64,000 nt of DNA from CAWBJP01 sp963789165 (lineage in GTDB: Bacteria > Actinomycetota > Acidimicrobiia > IMCC26256 > BP-133), in the NCBI GenBank assembly GCA_963789165.1, contig CAWBJP010000007.1:124001-188000 (forward strand). Direction: 5' to 3'. Positions 44,873-52,857 of this stretch are shown here, piece after piece. The notes under the pieces were generated by a model. That model was not told the DNA's origin, did no database searches, and saw only the letters and a list, made by a program, of their open reading frames with translations. Position 1 is the stretch's first letter, and each line of letters starts with the position of its first letter. The translations under genes were made by a program, and so were the position numbers.

Positions 44873-46482
44873 GCCGTCGCCCCCTTCGCGTCGAGACCGG
44901 ACGCCACGCCCAGCCAGCCGGCCTTCGACAGCATTTCGTTGCGTCCGATGATGGAGACCAGCGGGTGCATGAAGAAGTAGGCCACGGCGATGTCGAGCAC
45001 GGTGGACAGACCCAGGAAGAAAGCGAAGCCCCGCACCGAGCCCACGGCCAGGAAGTAGAGGAGAGCGGCGCCGATGAGGGAGACCAGGTCGGCGGCCAGG
45101 ATGGTGCGGAAGGAGCGGGCGAAGCCCCGGTCGAGGGACGACCGGATCGTCTTGCCCGACCGCACCTCGTCTTTCAATCGTTCGAAGTACACGACGTAGG
45201 AGTCGACGGTGATGCCCACCGACACGATGATGCCGGTGACGCCGGCCAGGGTGAGGGTGAGGCCGATGGCGTTCGACAGCCACGCCGTCATGACGTAGAG
45301 AGCACCGGCAGCCAGGAGGAGGCCGGCCCAGATCACCAGGCCCAGCATGCGGTAGTAGAGCAGCATGTAGATCATGACCAGGCCGAGCCCGAAGAGGCCG
45401 GCGGCGACACCCGAGCGGAGCTGGTCACGGCCGAGCGTGGGCGAGATGGCCTGGACCTGGCGCTCCTCCAGCTCGATGGGGAGGGCGCCGTAACGCAGGA
45501 CCAGGGCCAGGTCGCGGGCCTCCTTCTCGTCGAAGCTGCCGCTGATCTCGGCCTCGCCCCGGTCGAAGCGCTGGGCGTTGATGGTGGGGTCGGACTGGAC
45601 GACCCCGTCGAGGACGATGGCCACCTGGCGCTGGAAGTACTTGGCGGCCAGGTCGTTGAACTGGTCGGCGCCCTTGGAGGTGAACTTGACGGTGACGCCC
45701 CAGCCGTTCTGGAAGCGGGCCTTGGCACTCTTGACCGCCTCGCCGGTCAGCTCGGCCGGGCCCAGACACTCGAGGTCGCCCTGCCGGTCCTCGTCCGTGT
45801 CCCGGAAGGGAAGCACGACGATGGCGGCCGGGTCGTCCACGGCCGACGCCTTGGGCAAACAGGCGGCCGGAGGTGGGGCCGGCGGGACGGCTTCCGGCGG
45901 GATCACCGGCGCGGTGGTCTCGGTGGTGGCCGGAGCGGTGGTGCTGGTCGCGGCCTGACCGGCGGTGACCGTGCCCTTCTGGGTGACTGCGCCAGCCCCC
46001 TTCTGAGTGACTTCTCCCCTCTGGGTGGTGGTGACGGTGGTCGACGCCCCCGCACCGGTGGTCGTGGTGGCGCCCCCGGCTGAGGTGGTGGTCGTGGCGC
46101 CCGGCTTCGTGGTGGTGGTCGTCGCCACCGCCCCTCCCGGGAAGACCTGGAGCACAGGCCGGAAGCGCAACTCGGCGGTGGTACCCACCAGCTCACGGGC
46201 CTTTTCCCGGTTCTCGACACCGGGGAGGTCGACGATGATGTTCTCACCCTGGAGGGAGACGTCGGGCTCGGCCACACCCAGAGCGTCCACCCGGTTGCGG
46301 ATGATCTCCACCGCCTTGGACAGGGCGTCGCCCTGGACGGCCTTGGTGGGGGCGAGCACCACCGAGATGCCGCCCTGGAGGTCGAGGCCCAGCTGGGGCG
46401 AGGTGTCGCTCACCAGCACGACGCCAAGCGGCACCAGCACCACCAGGATGCTGAGGATGAGGCGGATGACGTGCTTGCGCAC
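44869..46482 (-). CDS. secD: Protein translocase subunit SecD with Thr-rich insertion
   Basis: 537 residues. N-terminal helix, then LGLDLQGGISVVLAP, the P1 head (NRVDALGVAEPDVSLQGEN, VDLPGVENREKARELVGTTA) and the six-helix part with GVTGIIVSVGITVDSYVVYF. Between residues about 120 and 205 a Thr/Ala/Gly-rich segment (ATTTTTKPGATTTTSAGGAT and on) is inserted in the periplasmic domain; it would be an exposed flexible, possibly glycosylated, linker. The start GTG directly follows the yajC stop (TAAGTG). Confident. Confidence 0.95.
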   Translation of the reverse strand: MRKHVIRLILSILVVLVPLGVVLVSDTSPQLGLDLQGGISVVLAPTKAVQGDALSKAVEIIRNRVDALGVAEPDVSLQGENIIVDLPGVENREKARELVGTTAELRFRPVLQVFPGGAVATTTTTKPGATTTTSAGGATTTTGAGASTTVTTTQRGEVTQKGAGAVTQKGTVTAGQAATSTTAPATTETTAPVIPPEAVPPAPPPAACLPKASAVDDPAAIVVLPFRDTDEDRQGDLECLGPAELTGEAVKSAKARFQNGWGVTVKFTSKGADQFNDLAAKYFQRQVAIVLDGVVQSDPTINAQRFDRGEAEISGSFDEKEARDLALVLRYGALPIELEERQVQAISPTLGRDQLRSGVAAGLFGLGLVMIYMLLYYRMLGLVIWAGLLLAAGALYVMTAWLSNAIGLTLTLAGVTGIIVSVGITVDSYVVYFERLKDEVRSGKTIRSSLDRGFARSFRTILAADLVSLIGAALLYFLAVGSVRGFAFFLGLSTVLDIAVAYFFMHPLVSIIGRNEMLSKAGWLGVASGLDAKGATA

Positions 46483-46743
46483 TTACTGGCCCTCTACTTT
46501 CCGGGAAATCGCGGTCCGGGCCACCCGTAGCGACGTGCCGGGGGCGACCTCGAGGTCGACGACGTCGGTCTCCAGACTCCGGATCCGGCCGAAGATCCCG
46601 CCCATGGTCATCACTTCGTCACCGATCGAGAGGCTGGACATCAGCGCGCGATGGGCAGCCAGCTGCCGACGCTGCGGACGGATCAGCAGCATATAGAAGG
46701 CGCCCAGCATGAAGATGAGCCACAGGGGGGCGAGTGCATCCAC
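46483..46743 (-). CDS. yajC: Preprotein translocase accessory subunit YajC
   Basis: 86 residues from GTG 46743: one membrane helix (LAPLWLIFMLGAFYMLLIRP) followed by QRRQLAAHRALMSSLSIGDE, TMGGIFGRI and a small beta domain, as in the SecDF-YajC complex. In the sequence as given it is open through to ruvB upstream, which looks like a RuvB-YajC fusion; that is due to an indel near the ruvB end and not a real fusion. It directly abuts secD. Confidence 0.9.
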   Translation of the reverse strand: MDALAPLWLIFMLGAFYMLLIRPQRRQLAAHRALMSSLSIGDEVMTMGGIFGRIRSLETDVVDLEVAPGTSLRVARTAISRKVEGQ

Positions 46744-46826
46744 GGCGAAGAAACGACTCCGGAGTCTCAAAAGCCGAAATGCTACCCGTTCCCATCGTCC
46801 GGGCCGGTCCAGCCCAGGTCGGTTTG

Positions 46827-47883
46827 CTACCCCCCGAAGAGATTGGGGTCGGGGGGTGGCGGGGCTGCCGGGAGCGGGTGGGGCCTCCAGGCCCAGGTGG
46901 GCGAAGGCGGCGGGGGTGGCCACCCGGCCCCGGGGGGTCCGCTGGAGGAACCCCTCCTGGAGCAGGTAGGGCTCGTAGACGTCCTCCACCGTTTCCGGCT
47001 CCTCCCCCACCGAGACGGCCAGCGTGGACAGCCCGACGGCGGCGCCGGCGAAGGTACGGCACAGGGCGCCCAGGATGGCCCGGTCGACCTTGTCCAGGCC
47101 CCGCTCGTCCACCTCGAAGAGGGCGAGGGCGTCGGCCGCCACGGGCCCGGTCACCTGGCCGTCCCCCTTCACCTCGGCATAGTCGCGCACCCGGCGCAGG
47201 AGACGGTTGGCGATCCGGGGGGTGCCCCGGGCCCGCCGGGCGATCTCGGCCGCGCCCTCCGGACCGATGACCACGCCCAGGATGCGGGCCGTCCGGCCGA
47301 CAATGGCCACCAGGTCGGCGGTCGTGTAGTAGTCGAGCCGGGCCACGAACCCGAACCGGTCGCGCAGCGGACCGGTGATGAGGCCGGTGCGGGTGGTCGC
47401 CCCCACCAGGGTGAAGCGGGGCAGGTCGAGGCGGATGGAACGGGCCGAGGGGCCCTTGCCGATCACGATGTCGAGGGCGAAGTCCTCCATGGCGGGGTAG
47501 AGGACCTCTTCCACCACCCGGTGCAACCGGTGGATCTCGTCGATGAAGAGGACGTCGCCCTCGTCCAGGTTGGTGAGGATGGCGGCCAGGTCGCCGGAGC
47601 GTTCCAGGGCCGGCCCGCTGGTGATGCGGAACCCCACCCCCAGCTCGGCAGCCACGATCCCGGCCAACGAGGTCTTTCCCAGACCTGGGGGTCCTGCAAA
47701 TAAAAGGTGGTCGGCGGCCTGGCCGCGCTGGCAGGCGGCTCCCAGGATGATCTCCAGGTTGGCCTTGAGCCCGGGCTGGCCGATGAACTCGGCCAGGCGC
47801 CGGGGCCGCAGCGTCGTCTCCTCGGCCTCCTCGGCCGGTTCGGCGCCGGGGTGGAGTACCTCCTCACGCACGGGAGGCACCAT
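46827..47883 (-). CDS. ruvB: Holliday junction branch migration ATPase RuvB, indel at the 3' end
   Basis: AAA+ motor of RuvAB. Core: LRPRRLAEFIGQPGLKANLE, Walker A GPPGLGKTSLAG, Walker B LFIDEIHRLHRVVEEVLYPA, sensor VGATTRTGLITGPLRDRFG, Arg-finger region, and C-terminal winged helix EPYLLQEGFLQRTPRGRVAT. In the run of six C near 46853 one extra C shifts the frame; with five C the protein ends PDPNLFGG at TAG 46827-46829. Start uncertain: ATG 47883 (MVPPVREEV) is preferred, but ATG 47904 and GTG 47916 are in frame and overlap ruvA. A repeat family A copy lies right there. Confidence 0.92.
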
Positions 47884-48505
47884 TCGGCCTGGGGGTCCTG
47901 ACATCCAGGGGGACACCCCCGGCCCCCCGGGCGAGGGCGAGCAGCTTGAGGGCGTCGCGCAACATCATCTCCACCGGGGCGTCCTCGGGCAGGCGCAGGA
48001 GGACCTCCCGGACCTCGTCGGGGCCATAGCCGAGGCCGTCGAGGGCGGCCCGCACCTCGGCCCGGGGATGGGTGGCGCCATCGGGACGGGGTTCGGGTGC
48101 CGGCGTCCCCAGCTTGGCCGCCAGTTCGATCATGAGGCGCTGGGCCGTGCGCTTGCCCACTCCGGGGACGAGCGTGAGGGCGTCGAGGTCGCCCTCGGCC
48201 ACGGTGCGGCGGAGGACGGCCGGCGAGTGGACGGAGAGGATGGCCAGGGCCAGCTTGGGCCCCACGCCGGTGGCGGCCATGAGCGCCTCGAAGGTGTCGC
48301 GCTGGTCCCGGTCGGTGAAGCCGTAGAGAGCCAGGGCGTCCTCCCGCACCAGCAGGTGGGTGAACAGGAAGGCCGGCGCCCCGGGCTCCAGGGTCACCAG
48401 CGCCCCGGCCGGGACCGCCACCCGGTACCCGACCCCGCCCACCTCCACCAGCACCTCGCCGGTGGTGGCGCGCTCCAGCACCGCGCCCCGCAGCGATCCG
48501 ATCAT
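47864..48505 (-). CDS. ruvA: Holliday junction DNA-binding protein RuvA
   Basis: 213 residues. OB-fold N-terminal domain MIGSLRGAVLERATTGEVLV, helix-hairpin-helix motifs TGVGPKLALAILS and VPGVGKRTAQRLMIELAAKL, and a C-terminal RuvB-contact domain (RAEVRAALDGLGYGPDEVRE). The last 25 residues are unusual (ARGAGGVPLDVRTPRPNGA) because repeat family A is read through. ATG 48505 has GGAGG before it and overlaps the ruvC stop by four bases. Confidence 0.94.
   Translation of the reverse strand: MIGSLRGAVLERATTGEVLVEVGGVGYRVAVPAGALVTLEPGAPAFLFTHLLVREDALALYGFTDRDQRDTFEALMAATGVGPKLALAILSVHSPAVLRRTVAEGDLDALTLVPGVGKRTAQRLMIELAAKLGTPAPEPRPDGATHPRAEVRAALDGLGYGPDEVREVLLRLPEDAPVEMMLRDALKLLALARGAGGVPLDVRTPRPNGASRA
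47906..47931. repeat. Repeat family A, copy at the ruvA-ruvB junction
   Basis: CAGGGGGACACCCCCGGCCC then CCCGGG. On the minus strand it encodes the Gly/Pro-rich C-terminal end of RuvA (RGAGGVPLD) and lies just upstream of the likely ruvB start. Confidence 0.8.
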
Positions 48506-49077
48506 CGGTCCTCCTGTTGTGTCGTCGCCGCCGCGATGGCTCGGGCCAGGGCCGGTACCGGGCCGCCGGCGGCGGCCGCCCCGACCTCGCTCCGGCTCTT
48601 GAACCGACCGGCCGACAGGTGGCAGATGGCCAGGGCGAGGGCGTCGGCGACATCCGGCGGCCCGGGCACCTCGGGCAGGCGCAGGAGGCGGGCCACCATG
48701 GCCTGCACCTGCGACTTGGGCGCGGCGCCGTATCCGGCCACCGCCTGCTTCACCTCGTTGGGGGTGTACTGGCACACCTCCACGCCGGCCCGGGCGGCCA
48801 CGGCCAGGGCCAGCCCGCTGGCCTGACCGACGGCCATGGCCGTGCGCACGTTGACCTGGAAGAAGACGCGTTCCACCGCCACCGCCACCGGGCCCACCTC
48901 GACCATCAGGGCCTCCAGCTCCGCCTCCAGGGCGGCCAGGCGCTGGGGGAGGGGCATCGACGGCGGCGTGCGGATCACACCGCAGCTGGAGGCGGACAGG
49001 ACGCCGGCCTTTTCGGCCACCGCCCCGTAGCCGCAGCGGGACACCCCCGGGTCGATACCCAGCACCGTTCCGAACAT
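48502..49077 (-). CDS. ruvC: Holliday junction resolvase RuvC
   Basis: Endonuclease that resolves Holliday junctions with RuvAB; 191 residues. Catalytic acids: Asp8 in GIDPGVSRCGYG, Glu in VAVERVFFQ, and the Asp pair in PPDVADALALAICHL. QYTPNEVKQAVAGYGAAPKS is the conserved DNA-contact region. ATG 49077 follows TAGGAT by 7 bases with no Shine-Dalgarno, so the operon ruvC-ruvA-ruvB-yajC-secD-secF may begin with a leaderless mRNA. Confident. Confidence 0.96.
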   Translation of the reverse strand: MFGTVLGIDPGVSRCGYGAVAEKAGVLSASSCGVIRTPPSMPLPQRLAALEAELEALMVEVGPVAVAVERVFFQVNVRTAMAVGQASGLALAVAARAGVEVCQYTPNEVKQAVAGYGAAPKSQVQAMVARLLRLPEVPGPPDVADALALAICHLSAGRFKSRSEVGAAAAGGPVPALARAIAAATTQQEDR

Positions 49078-49084
49078 CGGTTCG

Positions 49085-49090
49085 ATCCTA
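49085..49090 (-). promoter_or_regulatory. -10-like TAGGAT before ruvC
   Basis: On the minus strand TAGGAT is 7 bases before ATG 49077; likely promoter of the ruv-sec run, leaderless. Confidence 0.4.
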
Positions 49091-49278
49091 CCGTCGGGGT
49101 GTGACGGCCTCGTGGATTTGACAGTGGGGCCTGGAAAGGCACGCCGGGAAATTCGCCCCAAACGGCGCGGAACCGGGCATAGCTGGAAGGTCGACCCAGG
49201 GACAGCAGGGATCAACACGGAATCCATCGAACACGTGATTGACGATTTCTTTACGGAACCGTAATGAAGGGGTGTCCA

Positions 49279-49497
49279 ATGGCTGACCAGTCGACCCTGA
49301 AGTACCGGTCCCTCGAAGGACGCCGGGTCGGGATCACGCTGACCGGCGGAGCCCGCATCGACGACTGCCAGGTGATCTGCGCCCCCCGCCACGGAACCTC
49401 GACCCTGTGGGTCCTGCTGCCGGACGGAGCCGACGCCTTCATTCCTCTGGCCGCCGTGGTCGAGGTCTCGGAAGTCGCCACCGCCGACGCGGCCTAG
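49279..49497 (+). CDS. Small SH3/Lsm-like protein of unknown function
   Basis: 72 residues from ATG 49279 (MADQSTLKYRSLEGRRVGIT), with GAAGGGG about 6 bases upstream; an ATG at 49264 is also in frame but has no ribosome binding site. The pattern LEGRRVGITLTGGARIDDCQ, then STLWVLLPDGADAFIPLAAV, suggests a five-stranded SH3-like or Lsm-like barrel. Upstream, TTGACG and TAATGA with a 17-base gap (49239-49267) could be its promoter. It stands alone between ruvC (divergent) and the nucleotidyltransferase (convergent). No family recognised with certainty. Confidence 0.6.
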   Translation: MADQSTLKYRSLEGRRVGITLTGGARIDDCQVICAPRHGTSTLWVLLPDGADAFIPLAAVVEVSEVATADAA

Positions 49498-49524
49498 CCG
49501 CCAGGCGAAGAGCCGTCAACAAGC

Positions 49525-50205
49525 TCAGGGGCTCAGCGCCTCCAGATCCTCGGGGGTGTCGACGTCGGCTGCGCTGCCCGTGTCGTCGCAGGGGACCTCG
49601 ACCACGTCGTACTTCTCCAGCAGAGCGCGCGCCCCCTGGTCGCCTGAGAGGGACATGGCCTCGGACCAGTGCTCCCGGCCGATCACCACCGGGTGCCCCC
49701 GCACGCCCTGGTAGGTAGCCACCACCAGTCCCGCCCCCTCCTGATGGGCGGCGGTCACCCGCCGGTAGGCGTCAGGCCCGATGCGGGGCTGATCAGCCAG
49801 CGCCACGGCGGCGGCGACCACCCCCTCGTCGCCCGCCAGCGCGGCCAGTCCGGCCCGCAGGCTGGCCGACATGCCTTCCTCCCAATCCGGGTTCTCCACC
49901 AGACGGACCATGGGCCCGGCGGCGGCGGCCACGTCCTCGGCGCGGTAGCCGACCACCACCACCACCGGCCGCAGACCTCCCGCCGCCGCCGCCCCCACCG
50001 CGTGGGCCAGCAACGACCGGGGCCCCAGGCGGGCCAGCGGCTTGGGCTTGTCACCGCCGAAGCGGCTGCCCCGGCCGGCGGCCAGGATGACGGCGGCGAC
50101 GGTGCGAGGGGGTGCGATGGGCTCCTCCGGAAACTTGAACTTGGCGTCGGCGTATGCGGCCCGGGGCTGGCCCTTGCGGATGGGGGTGGCGAACCCATCG
50201 CTCAT
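49525..50205 (-). CDS. MobA/MocA-like nucleotidyltransferase
   Basis: 226 residues from ATG 50205, which has AGGAGGGG upstream. The nucleotide-binding AAVILAAGRGSRFGGDKPKP is followed by VVVVVGYRAEDVAAAA, VALADQPRIGPDAYRRV and GHPVVIGREHW, the pattern of MocA-type molybdenum cofactor cytidylyltransferases. A 36-residue N-terminal extension precedes the core. No molybdoenzyme genes are nearby, so the substrate remains open; a sugar nucleotide role is an alternative. Lies 22 bp after yebC. Confidence 0.82.
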   Translation of the reverse strand: MSDGFATPIRKGQPRAAYADAKFKFPEEPIAPPRTVAAVILAAGRGSRFGGDKPKPLARLGPRSLLAHAVGAAAAGGLRPVVVVVGYRAEDVAAAAGPMVRLVENPDWEEGMSASLRAGLAALAGDEGVVAAAVALADQPRIGPDAYRRVTAAHQEGAGLVVATYQGVRGHPVVIGREHWSEAMSLSGDQGARALLEKYDVVEVPCDDTGSAADVDTPEDLEALSP

Positions 50206-50227
50206 GGCGATCCCCTCCTGGGTCCCA

Positions 50228-50983
50228 CTAGGACGAGACCAGGGCGAAGATCTCGTCGGAGATGTCGAAGTTGGAATAGACGTTCTGCACGTCGTCGTGT
50301 TCCTCGAGGGCGTCCACCACCCGCAGGACCTTGCGGGCATCGCCCTCGTTCTCCAGGGGAACGGCGGTGGTGGCCAGCATGGTCAGGTCAGCCGAGGCCA
50401 TCGCCATCCCGGCGGCCTCCAGCGCCTCCTTGACGGCATTCAGATCCGAGGGTCCGGTGGTGACCTGCCAGCCGTCGCCCTGGTCGGCCACGTCCTCGGC
50501 CCCCGCTTCCAGGGCCGCCATCATCAGGTCGTCCTCGTCGACCCCCGACGTCTTGTCCACGATGATCACGCCCTTGCGGTGGAACTGCCACGCCACCGCC
50601 CCCGGCTCGGCCAGCGAGCCACCGCTACGGGTGAAGATGTTCTTCACCTCGGAGGTGGTGCGGTTGCGGTTGTCGGTCAGGCACTCGGCGATGACAGCCA
50701 CCCCGTTGGGGGCGTAGCCCTCGTAGGAGACCGATTCGTAAACCACGCCCTCGAGCTCGCCCGTCCCCCGCTTGACGGCCCGTTCGATGGTGTCGAGGGG
50801 CACCGAGGCATCCCGGGCCTTGTCCACCATGGAGCGCAGGGTGGCGTTGGCCGACATGTCACCCCCGCCCTCGCGGGCCGCCACCTCGATCTGGCGGATC
50901 AGCTTGGCGAAGAGCTTGCCCCGGGTCTTGTCCTTGGCCGCCTTCTGATGCTTGGTGGTCGCCCACTTCGAATGTCCGCTCAT
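50228..50983 (-). CDS. yebC: YebC/PmpR family regulatory protein (TACO1-like)
   Basis: 251 residues starting MSGHSKWATTKHQKAAKDKT, the family's hallmark, with SANATLRSMVDKARDASVPL, YEGYAPNGVAVIAECLTDNR and SGGSLAEPGAVAWQFHRKG. Family members act in transcription regulation or in translation of proline-rich stretches. The ATG at 50983 shares its A with the pdxT stop (TGATG), so it is coupled to pdxS-pdxT, as in many actinobacteria. Confident of family. Confidence 0.95.
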   Translation of the reverse strand: MSGHSKWATTKHQKAAKDKTRGKLFAKLIRQIEVAAREGGGDMSANATLRSMVDKARDASVPLDTIERAVKRGTGELEGVVYESVSYEGYAPNGVAVIAECLTDNRNRTTSEVKNIFTRSGGSLAEPGAVAWQFHRKGVIIVDKTSGVDEDDLMMAALEAGAEDVADQGDGWQVTTGPSDLNAVKEALEAAGMAMASADLTMLATTAVPLENEGDARKVLRVVDALEEHDDVQNVYSNFDISDEIFALVSS

Positions 50984-51555
50984 CACGACACCTCGCTCAG
51001 GAATTGCTGGTGGAACCGTAGGTCACCGGAGAGTTCGGGGTGAAAGGCGCAGACCGTCACCCGGCCCTGGCGGGCCGCCACCGGCTCGTCGCCCAGGCGG
51101 GCCACCACGTCCACGCCCTCCCCCAGCCGTTCGAGGGCCGGGGCCCGGATGAACACGCCGGGGAACGGTCCGCCGCTCAGGCCCTCGACCTGGAGGGGCG
51201 CCTCGAACGACTCCCGCTGGCGGCCGTGCGCATTGCGCCGCACCGTCACGTCGATGGCGGCGAGCGACACCTGGTCGGGCCGGCCGTCGAGGACCTCGGT
51301 GGCGAGGAGGATCAGGCCGGCACAGGTGCCGAGGGCGGGCAGGCCCGCGGCCAAGCGCTCTCGGAGCGGATCGAGCAGCTCCGAGGTGCCCAGCAGCCGG
51401 GAGAGCGTGGTCGACTCGCCGCCGGGGATGACCAACCCGTCGACGGCGGCCAGGTCACGGGGCCGCCGGACCTCCACGACATCGGCCCCCAGCGCGCCCA
51501 GTGCCTCAGCGTGCGGGCGGAACCCTCCCTGCAGGGCCAGGATCCCGACCTTCAC
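50983..51555 (-). CDS. pdxT: Pyridoxal 5'-phosphate synthase glutaminase subunit
   Basis: 190 residues. Class I amidotransferase feeding ammonia to PdxS. VGILALQGGFRPHAEAL, VIPGGESTTLSRLL, nucleophile in LGTCAGLILLA, VFIRAP, and the His-Glu pair in CAFHPELSGD. Between pdxS (27 bp upstream) and yebC. Confident. Confidence 0.95.
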   Translation of the reverse strand: MKVGILALQGGFRPHAEALGALGADVVEVRRPRDLAAVDGLVIPGGESTTLSRLLGTSELLDPLRERLAAGLPALGTCAGLILLATEVLDGRPDQVSLAAIDVTVRRNAHGRQRESFEAPLQVEGLSGGPFPGVFIRAPALERLGEGVDVVARLGDEPVAARQGRVTVCAFHPELSGDLRFHQQFLSEVS

Positions 51556-51582
51556 CTGGAGGCCTTCCGGCGCTCGTCGGCC

Positions 51583-52476
51583 TCACCAGCCCCGCTCCGC
51601 CAGCTTGACGTCGAGGGTGGCGATGTCGTCGCCCCGCATGGGATCGCCCAAGCCGCGGGACACCTTGGCCAGGATCTCCGGGTCCCGGAAGTGGGTGGTG
51701 GCCTCCACGATGGCCTTGGCCCGGGGCGCGGGGTCGGCCGACTTGAAGATCCCACTGCCCACGAACACGGCCTGCGCCCCCAGTTGCATGGCCAGGGCGG
51801 CATCGGCCGGGGTGGCGATGCCGCCGGCACAGAAGAGGGGGACGGGAAGCTCTCCGGCTTCGGCGACCTCGGCCACCAGTTCCACCGGCGCCTGGAGCCG
51901 CTTGGCCCAGCCGTAGCGCTCGGCCGGGTCGGCCACGGTCAACTGTCGGATGTCGCCGGTGATGGAACGCAGGTGGCGGACGGCCTCCACGATGTTGCCC
52001 GTCCCCGCCTCGCCCTTGGAACGGATGAGGGCGGCGCCCTCCGAGATCCGTCGCAGCGCCTCGCCGAGGGACGTGGCCCCGCACACGAAGGGGACGGTGA
52101 ACGCCCACTTGTCGACGTGGTGCGCCTCGTCGGCGGGGGTGAGGACCTCGGACTCGTCCACGTAGTCCACCCCGAGGGCCTCGAGGATCTGCGCCTCCAC
52201 GAAGTGGCCGATGCGGCACTTGGCCATGACCGGGATGGTGACCGCGGCCTTGATGGCCTCGATCATGGTCGGGTCGGACATCCGCGCCACGCCACCGTCG
52301 CGGCGGATGTCGGCCGGGACCCGCTCCAGGGCCATCACGGCCGTGGCGCCGGCGTCCTCGGCCACCTTGGCCTGGTCGGCGGTGACGACGTCCATGATGA
52401 CGCCGCCCCGCAGCATCTCGGCCAGCCCGCGCTTCACCCGGGCGGTGCCGGTGGTGCGCTCCTGGCTCTGGCCCAT
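51583..52476 (-). CDS. pdxS: Pyridoxal 5'-phosphate synthase lyase subunit
   Basis: 297 residues. Makes PLP from ribose 5-phosphate, glyceraldehyde 3-phosphate and ammonia. RVKRGLAEMLRGGVIMDVVT, VMALERVPADIRRDGGVARM, MAKCRIGHFVEAQILEALGV with the first catalytic Lys, and KWAFTVPFVCGATSLGEALR with IRSKGEAGTGN. Start ATG 52476, with AAGGGG upstream. First gene of pdxS-pdxT-yebC; its promoter lies between it and the repeat B element. Confident. Confidence 0.96.
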   Translation of the reverse strand: MGQSQERTTGTARVKRGLAEMLRGGVIMDVVTADQAKVAEDAGATAVMALERVPADIRRDGGVARMSDPTMIEAIKAAVTIPVMAKCRIGHFVEAQILEALGVDYVDESEVLTPADEAHHVDKWAFTVPFVCGATSLGEALRRISEGAALIRSKGEAGTGNIVEAVRHLRSITGDIRQLTVADPAERYGWAKRLQAPVELVAEVAEAGELPVPLFCAGGIATPADAALAMQLGAQAVFVGSGIFKSADPAPRAKAIVEATTHFRDPEILAKVSRGLGDPMRGDDIATLDVKLAERGW

Positions 52477-52857
52477 GGGGAGACCCCTTCCTTACCCTGG
52501 CCTGACTCTGGGGCTGAGTCGATGGCCCGAGTGTAGGACGCCTCCCCGTCTGGCCGGGCCCCGAAAAGACGCAGTGAGGGGGTTGGGGGAGCCGGCGCTG
52601 GGGGCTGACTTCGCGTGCTTCCGCAGGGACTTCTACGGTCCCTGCGGAAGCACAGTTCGCTGCCGGTGTCCGATTTGTCCGGTTTGGAGAGCGCAGTTCT
52701 GAAGTAAGCCCCCGACCCCGGCCCCCCACCCCCCTTCATGGCCGCAGTTCTCGCCGGACGCCGCCCGAGCCCCAAGTTGCGTCCGGCGATCCCGAAGCGT
52801 GGCTCTGTTGACGCGACCCGTGGCTTTTTCCGGCCAAACCGGGCAATATGGGGCGCC
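52477..52857. other. Intergenic region between pdxS and the glycosidase, filled by repeat B
   Basis: A 381-bp divergent gap. About 90 bp next to pdxS show no clear signal. The middle (52568-52744) is a copy of repeat B. The last 110 bp before GTG 52858 contain TTGACG (52808-52813) and CAATAT (52845-52850), but their spacing is too long for one promoter. An apparent upstream extension of the glycosidase frame begins inside the repeat and is not believed. Confidence 0.6.
52568..52744. repeat. Repeat B (MITE-like), shorter copy
   Basis: Imperfect terminal inverted repeats of about 48 bp (left arm 52568-52614, GCAGTGAGGGGGTTGGGGGA onward; right arm 52696-52744, TAAGCCCCCGACCCCGGCCC onward). Inside is a perfect 16-bp hairpin at 52615-52653, GTGCTTCCGCAGGGAC / GTCCCTGCGGAAGCAC, followed by a segment with GATTTGTCCG that is also found in the copy at 60845-61080. 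About 177 bp, no coding capacity expected. Confidence 0.8.

Noticed and set aside
46483..47916. Apparent RuvB-YajC fusion protein (477 codons)
   Set aside because: A run of six C near 46853 shifts the frame. With five C, RuvB ends PDPNLFGG-stop, and YajC has its own GTG start.
49030..49060. GGGACACCCCCGGGTC within ruvC as another repeat A copy
   Set aside because: It encodes the universally conserved catalytic IDPGVSR segment and lacks the flanking arms; coincidence of GC-rich codons.
52738..52857. ATG 52738 as start of the glycosidase
   Set aside because: It lies within the right end of repeat B. The signal peptide follows only after GTG 52858.
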